From: Cyanobacteria bacterium SZAS-4
Lineage (GTDB): Bacteria; Cyanobacteriota; Vampirovibrionia; Obscuribacterales; Obscuribacteraceae
NCBI GenBank assembly: GCA_018266255.1
Contig: JAFEAT010000014.1
Location: forward strand, 186,001 to 250,000
DNA: 64,000 bases
Direction: 5' to 3'
Position numbers and translations under genes: made by a program
The notes under the pieces: model-generated
Told to the model about the DNA's origin: nothing
The model's database searches: none
The model's input: the letters and a program-made list of their open reading frames with translations, nothing else
Shown here: in pieces, positions 1-8,185 of the stretch
Layout: every line of letters starts with the position of its first letter
Numbering within the stretch: position 1 is the first letter of the stretch

Positions 1-1143
1 CGTATTTTCGGTGGCGAGAAGATTTCTAAATTAATGGACTTCATCAAAGCTGACGAAGATATGCCGATTGAATCCGGCATGGTGTCTAAATCTATCGAGA
101 ACGCGCAGAAGAAAGTGGAAGCGCACCACTTCGACATGAGAAAACATGTTCTGCAATATGATGACGTTCTGAATACCCAGCGTGAGGTCATCTATCGCGA
201 GCGCCGACGCATTCTTGAACGTGCAGACCTGAAGCAGAACATGCTCGACATGCTGGAAGAGCATCTGGATATCGTTTTGGGAACATACATCAATCCTGAA
301 GCGCAACCAGAAACCTGGGAAGAAAATGCTGTTGCGGAATCGATGGCGAAACTTGCTAGCGACATTCCGATGCTTGACGACATCAAGCCTGAAGAGTTAG
401 AAAATCTCTCTTACGATGACTTGCGTGCCAAGCTCTGGGAATCGATCACGATGGCGTACGAAGTACGCGAAAATCACATCGGCACAGAGACGATGCGTGA
501 ACTCGAACGGCAAATTTTGCTCAGAACAATCGATGGTAAGTGGATTGATTACTTGCACAACATCGATATCTTGAGAGAAGGTATTCACTTGCGTGGCTAC
601 GGACAACGCGATCCATTGCAAGAGTACAAGCGCGAAGCATTCGATATGTTCAATCAATTGCTGCGCAGCATTCAAGAAGAATCTATTCAACTTCTCTTCC
701 GCGCTCAGCCGATAGTGCAGGAGCCGAACTACGAAGAGATGCTTCCTGACGAATTCCTCGCTCATCTGAATTCACAAATCGATGGAATGGAACAAGCGAT
801 CAGAAATTCAGAAGACTACGTCGAAGACCCGGAAGAGCGGGGCACTGTGCACATCACTGGTGGTGGACTGATCAAGCCGCCGCCAAGACCTGATGCGCCT
901 GATGCTCCTGGTGGCACTACCGGTGGCGGTCCTAAACCTGATTCTCCAGATACTGGCAAGAAGCAGAATGGCTCCGACTCAGGGGAGAAACCGGGCAAAA
1001 ATGGAAATACGGAAGAAGGCACTGCCGGTGATGCTAAAGCCAAAGAAGGAAACGGTTCGTTGCCTAGTGTCGACGAAACGTTGAAGAACCTGGGCAAAAT
1101 CGATCAGGAATCTCCTGAGCAGAAGCCGCCTACAGTTGTCTAA
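1..1143 (+). CDS. secA: SecA preprotein translocase ATPase, C-terminal part (5' truncated by window)
   Basis: The frame is open from base 1, so the gene begins upstream of the window. The visible 380 residues are the end of the second nucleotide-binding domain and the helical scaffold of SecA, the ATPase that drives proteins through SecYEG. Diagnostic stretches are RIFGGEKISKLMDF, MPIESGMVSKSIENAQKKVE and the RKHVLQYDDVLN segment; the helical wing and scaffold follow (GKWIDYLHNIDILREGIHLR, DPLQEYKREAF). The last ~95 residues are a low-complexity Gly/Pro/Asp/Lys tail, and I see no C-terminal CxCxS...CH/CC zinc-binding motif, which many but not all SecA proteins carry. The stop is followed after 2 bases by tsaB, so the genes are probably co-transcribed. 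Confidence 0.97.
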   Translation, partial: RIFGGEKISKLMDFIKADEDMPIESGMVSKSIENAQKKVEAHHFDMRKHVLQYDDVLNTQREVIYRERRRILERADLKQNMLDMLEEHLDIVLGTYINPEAQPETWEENAVAESMAKLASDIPMLDDIKPEELENLSYDDLRAKLWESITMAYEVRENHIGTETMRELERQILLRTIDGKWIDYLHNIDILREGIHLRGYGQRDPLQEYKREAFDMFNQLLRSIQEESIQLLFRAQPIVQEPNYEEMLPDEFLAHLNSQIDGMEQAIRNSEDYVEDPEERGTVHITGGGLIKPPPRPDAPDAPGGTTGGGPKPDSPDTGKKQNGSDSGEKPGKNGNTEEGTAGDAKAKEGNGSLPSVDETLKNLGKIDQESPEQKPPTVV

Positions 1144-1145
1144 AC

Positions 1146-1892
1146 GTGCGGATTCTTTCATTTGATACCAGCACGAACGAGATTCATCTCTCATTGGTTG
1201 AGGATGGTCGCGCTGTGAAAGAGATGGTTGTTGCCGAAGTCGATGCGTTGACGAGGCAAGAAGCGGTGGCATCGCTCATGCCTTCTGTGGCAGAGCTGAT
1301 GGCACAAGCGGGCTGGCAGAAGTCTGATTTGAATTGCATCGTCGTCGGGGAAGGTCCGGGAAGTTTCACAGGTGTGCGCACTGGAATCGTGACTGCCCGA
1401 AGCATTGCTCAGGGGCTTTCATTGCCGTTGGTGCCGATTCATCTTTTGGATTGTTACGCCAGTGTTTGTCAGCTTCCAGCTGCAATCGTTCTTTCTGCCG
1501 GGCGCAGCAGATATTTTGTCGCCGGTTATTTCTCCAAAAACGGCTCCGATTGGTTCGAGATGTCGACGCCGCCGACTTCGGTTTCTGCCGATGAACTGGG
1601 CGCGATTTTGGCTGGAACCGCCGTCTGGTACCTGGATAGGAAGGCTGAATCTGAATTGAGTGGGAAGCTCGAAAGCTTATCTGGACCGCAAGGCGGGCGT
1701 TCACCCCAGTTGCGTTCACTGCCAATACTTGAAAATATTGCTACGAAACAAGCCCAAATCGCCTGGAATAGGGTATCTTTGAATGATTCTTTTGTGCAGG
1801 CGTATCCATACCAGACGGTGACACCGTTGTATCTGCGCAGTCCTTCCATCACTCTGAAAAAAGCCGCGCCTGAAAAACCGCATGGTAGTTGA
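1146..1892 (+). CDS. tsaB: TsaB, tRNA threonylcarbamoyladenosine (t6A) biosynthesis subunit
   Basis: A 248-residue ASKHA-fold protein that partners TsaD in transferring threonylcarbamoyl to A37 of ANN-decoding tRNAs. The N-terminus ILSFDTSTNEIHLSL and the GEGPGSFTGVRTGIVTARSI block are family signatures. The start is GTG, 2 bases after the secA stop. Its end overlaps the start of rimI by 11 bases, a common arrangement (tsaB-rimI). Length fits the family (about 220-250 residues). Confidence 0.95.
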   Translation: MRILSFDTSTNEIHLSLVEDGRAVKEMVVAEVDALTRQEAVASLMPSVAELMAQAGWQKSDLNCIVVGEGPGSFTGVRTGIVTARSIAQGLSLPLVPIHLLDCYASVCQLPAAIVLSAGRSRYFVAGYFSKNGSDWFEMSTPPTSVSADELGAILAGTAVWYLDRKAESELSGKLESLSGPQGGRSPQLRSLPILENIATKQAQIAWNRVSLNDSFVQAYPYQTVTPLYLRSPSITLKKAAPEKPHGS

Positions 1893-2538
1893 AATCCGAT
1901 CATTGAACATAAGCGACCTGGAAGAGGTCATGGACATTGAACCGGTTGCGTTTGGTAGTCATCACTGGTCCTATCAATCGTTCGTCAACGAACTCAGTAA
2001 TTCGATGGGGTATTACTTCGCCGCTTACGACAAATCTTCCAATCAACTGCTCGGCTACTCTGGCTTCTGGCTGGTGAATGGGCAGGAAGAAGCGCATGTT
2101 ACGACGTTGGCGGTTCACCCAGAGCACCGACGCCAATACATTGGTGAGCGGTTGCTTATAAACGATATTGTCGAGGCGCGGAAGGTTGGTGCTCGCTGGT
2201 TGACTCTGGAAGTGCGGATGTCCAACGATACCGCGCAAAAGCTATATTACAAATATGGTTTCAAGAATCTTGGCGTGCGCAAGCACTACTATCAAGACAA
2301 CGACGAAGACGCGCTTGTGCTCTGGACCGAGAACATCGAGTCACCTGAGTTCGTCGAGATGTTGCATGAGCGAGTTCTATATCTAAAGAGTCGAGGCGAG
2401 TTCTCCGATCTTGAAAGTGCCGAATCTTTTCCTGAAATTCCATCTAATGGAAAAAGCGTGGAGACGGGCAAACTGAGCCGAAGATCTGCACAGCAAACAG
2501 TTTCGCGTTCATCGTTCAAAGGCGCTGATGAGTGCTAA
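1882..2538 (+). CDS. rimI: RimI-type GNAT N-acetyltransferase (ribosomal protein bS18-alanine)
   Basis: A 218-residue GNAT protein. The acetyl-CoA-binding segment VHPEHRRQYIGERLL (R/Q-x-x-G-x-x) near residues 75-90 and the LEVRMSNDTAQKLYYKYGF block are typical of RimI, which acetylates the N-terminal alanine of bS18. The catalytic domain ends near residue 155; the remaining ~60 residues are a polar, Ser-rich extension not usual for RimI. The ATG start lies inside the tsaB end, so translational coupling is likely. The neighbourhood with tsaB supports the assignment over a generic GNAT. Confidence 0.9.
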   Translation: MVVEIRSLNISDLEEVMDIEPVAFGSHHWSYQSFVNELSNSMGYYFAAYDKSSNQLLGYSGFWLVNGQEEAHVTTLAVHPEHRRQYIGERLLINDIVEARKVGARWLTLEVRMSNDTAQKLYYKYGFKNLGVRKHYYQDNDEDALVLWTENIESPEFVEMLHERVLYLKSRGEFSDLESAESFPEIPSNGKSVETGKLSRRSAQQTVSRSSFKGADEC

Positions 2539-2575
2539 CTACTTGACCTGAGATCATTAACAATTCACAATACAG

Positions 2576-3442
2576 TTGGCCGGTCAGCCTAAGGTAACGC
2601 GTTCATTGCAGTTAGTCGCCTCGAAGAAAGTTACTCGTATCCCGAAAGTACGACGGAAGTCCCTCGCAGGTCAGGGCGTGTTGGTCCTTTTGGGTCTTCA
2701 GGTGTTCTTCTTTAGCTCGTTCATCGCTTTCGATTTGCCGACAGCAACTGGGCAGAATTTGAAGCGCTGGTCTGAGTTGCAGGCTAGTTCTTCGATCGAT
2801 GAAATTCCTGCAGCTGTGAAACTGAAGATAAATAAGGTCGTCCCCCTTCCAGACATACAACCGCCTACCAAGCCCGTTCGAATCAGTCTTTATTCACCGC
2901 AAGCCCCGATCGCTATTCTGCTTGGATATGCGTTGGGATTTCCGATCGCCACTATTTCTGCCGCAATATTCATTCTCATCGGTTTGGTCGGACCATACTT
3001 CGGATTGAATCCGTTCGCCTCGGGCGGCGGTCTAGACTACTATTCGCAGCCTGGCTTCGGCTATCTGCTCGGTATTCTCGCCGCTACATTTGTGGTTGCT
3101 AAAATTACCGGCGAAAAGCGAACGTCGGTGCGCCAGGTTGGTGCTTTGATTGCAGGCTTGTTGACCATACATTCGATCGGCTTGTTGTACTTGATGGGTT
3201 CGGCGTTGCTGTTCTCGCTGCTCGATGGTTCGGCGCGGCCAGAGTGGTTGCCCTGGGTTTTCGAACAGGCACGAAATTTGAGTTGGTGCTCGCTGCCCTA
3301 TGATGCAGCTATAGGATTGGCTCTCATCGGTTTGGGCTTCCCAATTCGTTACCTGGTTGAAATGCTCACGGCGCCTGACATTGGCTTGAAAACCGAGAAC
3401 GATCGCGTAGCCCAGCAGCGCATCGAAGAACTGTTGCAGTAG
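2576..3442 (+). CDS. bioY: BioY-like biotin transporter S-component
   Basis: A 288-residue integral membrane protein. A basic N-terminus (RIPKVRRKS) precedes a first hydrophobic segment, then a soluble loop of ~60 residues, then about five membrane segments. The motif FASGGGLDYYSQPGFGYLLG resembles the BioY substrate-binding signature, and the C-terminal PYDAAIGLALIGLGFPIRYL resembles the BioY end. BioY proteins import biotin alone or with an ECF energy module; no energy-module genes are nearby. The TTG start at 2576 is the longest option and is uncertain. The N-terminal extension makes it longer than typical BioY (about 190 residues). Confidence 0.72.
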   Translation: MAGQPKVTRSLQLVASKKVTRIPKVRRKSLAGQGVLVLLGLQVFFFSSFIAFDLPTATGQNLKRWSELQASSSIDEIPAAVKLKINKVVPLPDIQPPTKPVRISLYSPQAPIAILLGYALGFPIATISAAIFILIGLVGPYFGLNPFASGGGLDYYSQPGFGYLLGILAATFVVAKITGEKRTSVRQVGALIAGLLTIHSIGLLYLMGSALLFSLLDGSARPEWLPWVFEQARNLSWCSLPYDAAIGLALIGLGFPIRYLVEMLTAPDIGLKTENDRVAQQRIEELLQ

Positions 3443-3451
3443 ACTATTGTT

Positions 3452-4438
3452 ATGAACAAAAAAACTCTTCCCATTTTGGCTGGTTCAGTCATTTTGACCG
3501 GGCTTGGTGTGTACCTTTACGCCAGCAAGGTCGAAGCACGAAACTACAAACTTGAAACAGTTCGTGTCACCACATATGGTGCAAGCGGCGGTGGCTCTTC
3601 GTCGGGAAATGGTAATCACGATGAGAACTATGAAAAGAAGATTTTCCGCATTCTCCATTTGTCTGATACGCATCTGAGTGAGCCAGAAACAGATAAGCTG
3701 CGTTTCTTGGAAGAAGTAACTGATGGCGACTTCGATTTCGTCGTGCTCACAGGTGATGTGTTCGAGAACTACACTGGGTTGAAGTACGCGTCGTCTCTCT
3801 TGTCCCGCAAGCCAAAGCTCGGTGCCTATGCTGTTTTAGGTAATCACGATTACTACAACTACAGTTTCTTCAACAAGATAGTTGGACGCATCAATCGGAA
3901 GTGGCGACATCCGATGGAATATCGCGATGTGAATCCGATGATCAATGCGATGCGCAACAACGGCTGGGACGTTCTTCTCAATGAGTCACGAACTCACGCA
4001 GAAGGAGTTCACGTCGTCGGTGTCGACTATCCTGGAATCGAGCCTGATGAACTGACTCGATTGGTTCACCAGAGTCCTGATGGATACCTGAAGCTGGCGC
4101 TCTTCCATATGCCGCGCTTTCTACACACCTTCGTCAACGCCGGTGTAGATTTTGCGCTCGGTGGTCACACTCATGGCGGGCAAATTCGTGTTCCAGGAGT
4201 GGGGGCGCTGATTACCGACTCAGAACTGTCTCGCAAAGAAGCATCTGGTCTGATTTATCGAGGAAACACGGTCTTTCATATTTCGCGCGGGCTGAGCGCT
4301 GATCCAAGGTCGAATTTCCGACTGTTCTGTCCACCGGCAGCGACCATCATTGAGGTCGTGCACAAGCCTCATGCTCCGCATCCAGACCATGATTTCGTCT
4401 CCATGGACACTCTCAGGCAGACTAGCTTCGTTGATTAA
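3452..4438 (+). CDS. Membrane-anchored metallophosphoesterase (YkuE-like)
   Basis: A 328-residue calcineurin-like phosphoesterase. Residues 6-24 form one N-terminal membrane anchor or signal, then a Gly/Ser-rich linker (43-56). The metal-binding motifs appear in order: SDTH (71-74), GDVFEN, GNHDYY and GGHTHGGQ. The layout (anchor plus extracytoplasmic phosphoesterase) matches YkuE/LpxH-distant relatives acting on lipid-linked phosphates; the substrate cannot be read from sequence. It starts 9 bases after bioY and may share its transcript. Confidence 0.88.
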   Translation: MNKKTLPILAGSVILTGLGVYLYASKVEARNYKLETVRVTTYGASGGGSSSGNGNHDENYEKKIFRILHLSDTHLSEPETDKLRFLEEVTDGDFDFVVLTGDVFENYTGLKYASSLLSRKPKLGAYAVLGNHDYYNYSFFNKIVGRINRKWRHPMEYRDVNPMINAMRNNGWDVLLNESRTHAEGVHVVGVDYPGIEPDELTRLVHQSPDGYLKLALFHMPRFLHTFVNAGVDFALGGHTHGGQIRVPGVGALITDSELSRKEASGLIYRGNTVFHISRGLSADPRSNFRLFCPPAATIIEVVHKPHAPHPDHDFVSMDTLRQTSFVD

Positions 4439-4464
4439 AGAGCTTGGGTGATTAGTTCGCTTAG

Positions 4465-4731
4465 CTAACTAAACGATTTTGGAAACGATTGGTCGAGCAA
4501 GTCTTCGGTGCTCCTGTCTATAACCAGGTCGCTCACGCTCTGCTCCATTGCTTCGGCAATGGACTGCAGCTTCGTCAGCTCGATGTCACTCAACATCGAC
4601 CACTCTAGCTCCTTGATGAAATCGATAGAAGACGCACTTCGTTTTGCCACGTCGTCGATGCTCAACCCGAGTGTCAGTCTGCGCGCTCGGATTCGTTCTC
4701 CGAGTAATTTCATGATGATTTCAGTGCTCAA
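4465..4731 (-). CDS. XRE-family helix-turn-helix regulator
   Basis: A small DNA-binding protein of 88 residues: LGERIRARRLTLGLSIDDVAKRSA with the downstream IAEAMEQSVSDLV is a Cro/C1-type HTH. The TTG at 4731 gives the longest version; an in-frame ATG at 4713 (protein starting MKLLGERIRARR) is an equally good start. It stands alone and convergent to the phosphoesterase. No target operator could be assigned. Confidence 0.7.
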   Translation of the reverse strand: MSTEIIMKLLGERIRARRLTLGLSIDDVAKRSASSIDFIKELEWSMLSDIELTKLQSIAEAMEQSVSDLVIDRSTEDLLDQSFPKSFS

Positions 4732-4924
4732 TTAAATGCCTACCGTGACGCAGTGATACTCACTCAATCATTTTGTTCAGGAAAGCTGAACGTTGTGTGA
4801 ACAGTATGACGTCTAATTATGAGTTTTTAGGAGGAAACGTTGGTGATTTCTTTCCTCAGAGAAATTTGAAGCAACAACTATTGATAAGAGTGTCGCGAAT
4901 CCGTTCAGTATTGCGGTCCGTGAC

Positions 4925-5167
4925 CTACCGACGCTCTCGGAATGACTGATTCTTGCTCGATTTCTTATGCAAGGAAGTTTTTTCGGGCGTCTCAGCTTTA
5001 GCGACCGGCTTTTGTTTTTTTGAAGCTTTTGTTTTTGAACTACGGAAATAATTGAGCTTGTCGCAAGTAAAACGGTGTTGTTTTTTCTCTGGTTTGCTTT
5101 CTTCTGCAAAAACCGGTTGTGCAATGACGATAACGGCCAGAATCGATAAAGAAAAACGCATCACCAT
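4925..5167 (-). CDS. Small secreted basic protein, unknown function
   Basis: An 80-residue protein with a clear signal peptide (MVMRFSLSILAVIVIAQPVFA, cleavage near residue 21) and a Lys/Ser-rich, mostly disordered mature part. It overlaps the end of the upstream zincin gene by 7 bases, which suggests translational coupling and a functional pair. No family is recognised. Confidence 0.55.
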   Translation of the reverse strand: MVMRFSLSILAVIVIAQPVFAEESKPEKKQHRFTCDKLNYFRSSKTKASKKQKPVAKAETPEKTSLHKKSSKNQSFRERR

Positions 5168-6117
5168 TCACCTGCTTGAACTTTCTGATTTACATATTGC
5201 GCCAGTTCTGGAAATAGCGCAAGCACTCTTTGCGCGGGTATCAGTCGATTTCCCATACTGCCTGTGTGGAAATAGGCTCCAAATTCGGCCATCGCCTCAC
5301 TTTTCGAATAATTGAATTCTTCTTCGTCTGAGCCTTTAGGAGGAGCAAAAATACTTATGAAATTGCGCTCGTCTTCAGTGAGCGCTTGGCTCCTTACCCG
5401 CGCCAACCCGAGTTGATACCTTCTTTCAAATTCCGGGTCATTGGAAGATGGGTGACCAAGCTTTGCATCCAGGGCATGCTCCGCTTCGTGAAAAATTGTC
5501 GAGCGTACATTTGCTATTTCCGAAATATGGACTAGCCGTCCTGCGGTAGGATTTTTATGCCATTCGCTGAATCCTTGCAGGTGATTTTCAGTATCGGTAA
5601 GTGCAAAATGACCGCGCACGTTATTGCGCTCTTCCACCTCTTTTATTGAAACACCGGGATGATTTCGACACTCATTTATAAATTCTTCTGGGATTTGGCT
5701 TGTGTAGATCTGGTACGGCAAGAGCGCTTCTTTTAACTGCTTCGGCAGAGAGCGTAATGCTGATTGGACATCTTGTTCAAAAGCAGGCGTTGGTTGACCT
5801 AACCGTATAGTCGACAGAACACGCTCGACTGAGCGCTCTCCTGTAGTCGCTGTAGTTGCGTCTGTCACGGTATCGCTGCCGATGGTTGATGCTATCAAAG
5901 CTTTTTCCGCCGACCGCTTCTGAAGCGGATCATCCAGCGGATGTATTTTTGGTGCATCTAATTTTTGTCCTGGTTCGTCAGCCATTAAAGAACTCGCTGA
6001 TAGTTTTTCACTAGTAAAAGCAGCCGAGCCATAGAGGTCAGTCCCTGTCCCAAAATCTAGCGCACGCAAATCTTGGAGGCTGTTGAAAGTTCCGAGCGGC
6101 TGGTACAAGCACTGCAC
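5161..6117 (-). CDS. Putative zincin metallopeptidase (HEAEH; lethal-factor-like fold)
   Basis: A 318-residue protein of unknown family. STIFHEAEHALD at 207-216 provides an HExxH zinc motif (H210, E211, H214), and SEAMAEFGAYF at 273-283 resembles the downstream glutamate helix of anthrax-lethal-factor-type (ATLF/Pro-Pro endopeptidase) zincins. The first ~110 residues are low-complexity Ser/Thr/Asp-rich without an evident signal peptide. The family link is inferred from motif spacing only; the enzyme could equally be a toxin, effector or housekeeping protease. A small secreted protein gene overlaps its 3' end. Confidence 0.6.
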   Translation of the reverse strand: MQCLYQPLGTFNSLQDLRALDFGTGTDLYGSAAFTSEKLSASSLMADEPGQKLDAPKIHPLDDPLQKRSAEKALIASTIGSDTVTDATTATTGERSVERVLSTIRLGQPTPAFEQDVQSALRSLPKQLKEALLPYQIYTSQIPEEFINECRNHPGVSIKEVEERNNVRGHFALTDTENHLQGFSEWHKNPTAGRLVHISEIANVRSTIFHEAEHALDAKLGHPSSNDPEFERRYQLGLARVRSQALTEDERNFISIFAPPKGSDEEEFNYSKSEAMAEFGAYFHTGSMGNRLIPAQRVLALFPELAQYVNQKVQAGEW

Positions 6118-6436
6118 AGCCAGGTTCAGACCCAGCGCGGTCTGTTAGTTCGGTTGTTGAAAATGATCTTTGCTCTACATTTTCGCTATGTTCAAGAACC
6201 ATAAACAGGCGCTCCAGTTGAATAGAAATCCTAAGTACTTCTATTCAACGCTTTAGTTCTGGCAAAGTGTTGGCTTCTTACAGCAGAATAGAGAAATGCC
6301 GGAAATGCTTATACTGTCAACTTTACCGGCTTTGAATCTGCAAGAGATTTCTAGCGGAGGTAACGGATTCACTGGCTAAGTTTAACGGTGAGTACAGTGC
6401 CGAAATGACTCCGCCAATTTTTCTAAGAGAGCCGTT
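6118..6436. other. Intergenic stretch with an 11-bp inverted repeat
   Basis: No convincing ORF is seen in these 319 bases between two minus-strand genes. It contains a perfect inverted repeat at 6217-6249, listed separately, and a TTATACT hexamer region near 6310 that could be a promoter element. Nothing else is recognised. Confidence 0.5.
6217..6249. repeat. Perfect 11-bp inverted repeat, 11-base spacer
   Basis: Arms GTTGAATAGAA (6217-6227) and TTCTATTCAAC (6239-6249) are perfectly complementary. No U-tract follows on either strand, so it is not a classical intrinsic terminator; a protein-binding operator or RNA hairpin in the 5' region of the downstream zincin gene is possible. Confidence 0.75.
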
Positions 6437-6937
6437 TTAACCGTTGAAAGGTAAATGCGATTGAATTTGTCTATAGACTGATGCGATCGAATTCTTGTCC
6501 AACTTCACTGGAAAGACTTCTGCTCCATCTCTTATGACACCAACGGCGGTACCATCTTTTATTGTGCCGTGGAAGTGTACGGCTCGATATTCCTGTCCTT
6601 CATCAACCCAGCGCTGCGGCAGCTCAAAGGTGAGATCGATTTGTGTATCAGGTTCGAGCTTAGGTGTAACCATCTCCAGCAGGGCACCAGAACCGTAAGA
6701 GAGTTCGCCCTTGATGTTCGTTGCTCTTCGAACAAGCGACATTCGCACAATTCCTAGCCTGGCATCGTTGGCCGAATATTCACCTGTAACGTCACTGAGC
6801 ATCCAGCTCAAACCCCACCAACTCATACAGATGACAAACAATACGAGCCCCATGTTGAACAGCAAAATTTGCATGCGTTCGCTCGCACGTTCACTTTCAT
6901 ATGAATTTGCTGAGGACGATTTGAGTGGTCGATTCAT
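6437..6937 (-). CDS. Single-pass membrane protein, unknown function
   Basis: A 166-residue protein with a polar N-terminus, one membrane segment at about 23-47 (MQILLFNMGLVLFVICMSWW) and a soluble, probably extracytoplasmic C-terminal beta-rich part. It starts 11 bases after the stop of the matrixin-like protease on the same strand, so the two are probably one operon and the protein may anchor, fold or inhibit the protease. No family recognised. Confidence 0.7.
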   Translation of the reverse strand: MNRPLKSSSANSYESERASERMQILLFNMGLVLFVICMSWWGLSWMLSDVTGEYSANDARLGIVRMSLVRRATNIKGELSYGSGALLEMVTPKLEPDTQIDLTFELPQRWVDEGQEYRAVHFHGTIKDGTAVGVIRDGAEVFPVKLDKNSIASVYRQIQSHLPFNG

Positions 6938-6948
6938 AACATGCTCGA

Positions 6949-7860
6949 TTACGGTATCAAATCTGGTGTCATGCGGTAGAGATACCTGATGGTCGCCGCG
7001 TCGTTGGTCGAGATGGCGCCCCTTCCATAGTACACGCTCATCAGGTCGCTGGGATAAGGAGAATGTCCTTCGATTCCAAGTGCGTGACCGAATTCATGGG
7101 CGGCTGACGCCTTCATCTTCATGAAAGGCATGGTCACTCCGTTTGATTCGGTTGTTCTAAGCAGGGTCACAACGGGCTTGAACTGAGCTTGTTTGCCAGA
7201 CATGATTGCTTTGTAGGGGAAGCTGCGCTTGGCTGTGTAGCCCCTGATGTCATTTTGGAACAGTCCGAGCCCTAATTTGTTGACGAAGTGATTGGTCCAA
7301 AACACGTGGATGTCTGCGTCGCCTGGATCTTCGACGATTTGAAATCGTATGCCGTCGCGTTCAAAGGCTTTCCATGAATTGATACCTTGCACTGCGGCTT
7401 GAAAGTGTTCCGGCACATAGCCCTGGGCTACTTGCAACGACTGGAAGGTTTGAGGATTGGAAATGACATCAGCGACGAGGTCAGGCCACCTATCCCTGCC
7501 ATCTACGTTTGTGAATGGGGCACCGAGGGATGGATCGATGATGCTGTCGAGTGTCAAACCTGGGGCAATGTAGACTTTGATCGGCATCTGGTCGGAGATC
7601 CAGCGGATCGTGCCGTAGTTGCTCCTGAACTCCGGGTAAACTGCTCCCCCGCCACCACCGCCTCGAGCCGCCGTTCTGCCTTGCGCCCGATAGGCGCTTG
7701 CCGGATTTGGAAGCAGGGCTGAAATTTCAGATGAGACTAAAAGAGCGAGCATTAGAGGGGCAATCGCACCCTCCATTTTTACACTCGTTGCACTCCAAAT
7801 GCGGGCGCTCCTCATTGATAGACGCGAGAAGATGCCTTTCAATAGACTCGATTTAGACAT
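6949..7860 (-). CDS. Matrixin-like secreted zinc metalloprotease
   Basis: A 303-residue metzincin. AAHEFGHALGIEGH (residues 253-266 from the chosen start) is the HExxHxxGxxH zinc motif, followed by SDLMSVYY as the Met-turn, the order seen in peptidase family M10. A hydrophobic export segment lies near 29-55 (IAPLMLALLVSSEISALL) and a poly-Gly linker follows it. The chosen start ATG at 7860 (MSKSSLLKG) leaves a signal-peptide-like N-terminus; an upstream in-frame start at 7983 would add 41 residues of non-signal sequence and is less likely. The downstream gene encodes a membrane protein 11 bases away. Confidence 0.85.
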   Translation of the reverse strand: MSKSSLLKGIFSRLSMRSARIWSATSVKMEGAIAPLMLALLVSSEISALLPNPASAYRAQGRTAARGGGGGGAVYPEFRSNYGTIRWISDQMPIKVYIAPGLTLDSIIDPSLGAPFTNVDGRDRWPDLVADVISNPQTFQSLQVAQGYVPEHFQAAVQGINSWKAFERDGIRFQIVEDPGDADIHVFWTNHFVNKLGLGLFQNDIRGYTAKRSFPYKAIMSGKQAQFKPVVTLLRTTESNGVTMPFMKMKASAAHEFGHALGIEGHSPYPSDLMSVYYGRGAISTNDAATIRYLYRMTPDLIP

Positions 7861-8185
7861 AGACCATCCGTATGAAACAGCTGTGACCTTAAATGATAAT
7901 ACCCGTAATTCCCTTAGTATATTGAATTCGATACCCGCTGTCAGGAACGTTCCAGCTTTTGGCACCATATGCGATGGCTGCAATGTAGCAAAATGCGCTC
8001 AGAAGTCGAATTGTAATCACAATCAAATCGACGCAGCAGAATCAGAGGAAATTGCGGCACAGCGGCCTGAGATCGTCGGATATGGACAGTCCAGCACACT
8101 TTCGTCACCATGCATGCTTGATAGAACGCTAAATGCGGTATAAAGGTGGTGGCGATTTTGGCTTAGTTTTACCTGATTTGACAAG
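7861..8185. other. Divergent intergenic region between protease and TPR genes
   Basis: No credible gene. It should hold the promoters for the minus-strand protease operon and the plus-strand TPR gene. A candidate promoter for the latter is annotated at 8118-8144. The open frame that crosses this region (7799-8143, plus strand) has no family features. Confidence 0.5.
8118..8144 (+). promoter_or_regulatory. Candidate sigma70-type promoter of the TPR gene
   Basis: TTGATA at 8118-8123 and TATAAA at 8139-8144, spacer 15 bases. The spacer is short, which lowers confidence. Transcription would start about 35 bases before the TPR gene. Confidence 0.35.

Noticed and set aside
1366..1725. Antisense ORF inside tsaB
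   Set aside because: Arg/Ser/Gln-rich shadow frame of a well-supported gene, no family features.
4813..5124. 103-residue basic ORF on the minus strand
   Set aside because: It overlaps the better small secreted protein ORF in another frame and has no signal peptide or domain features.
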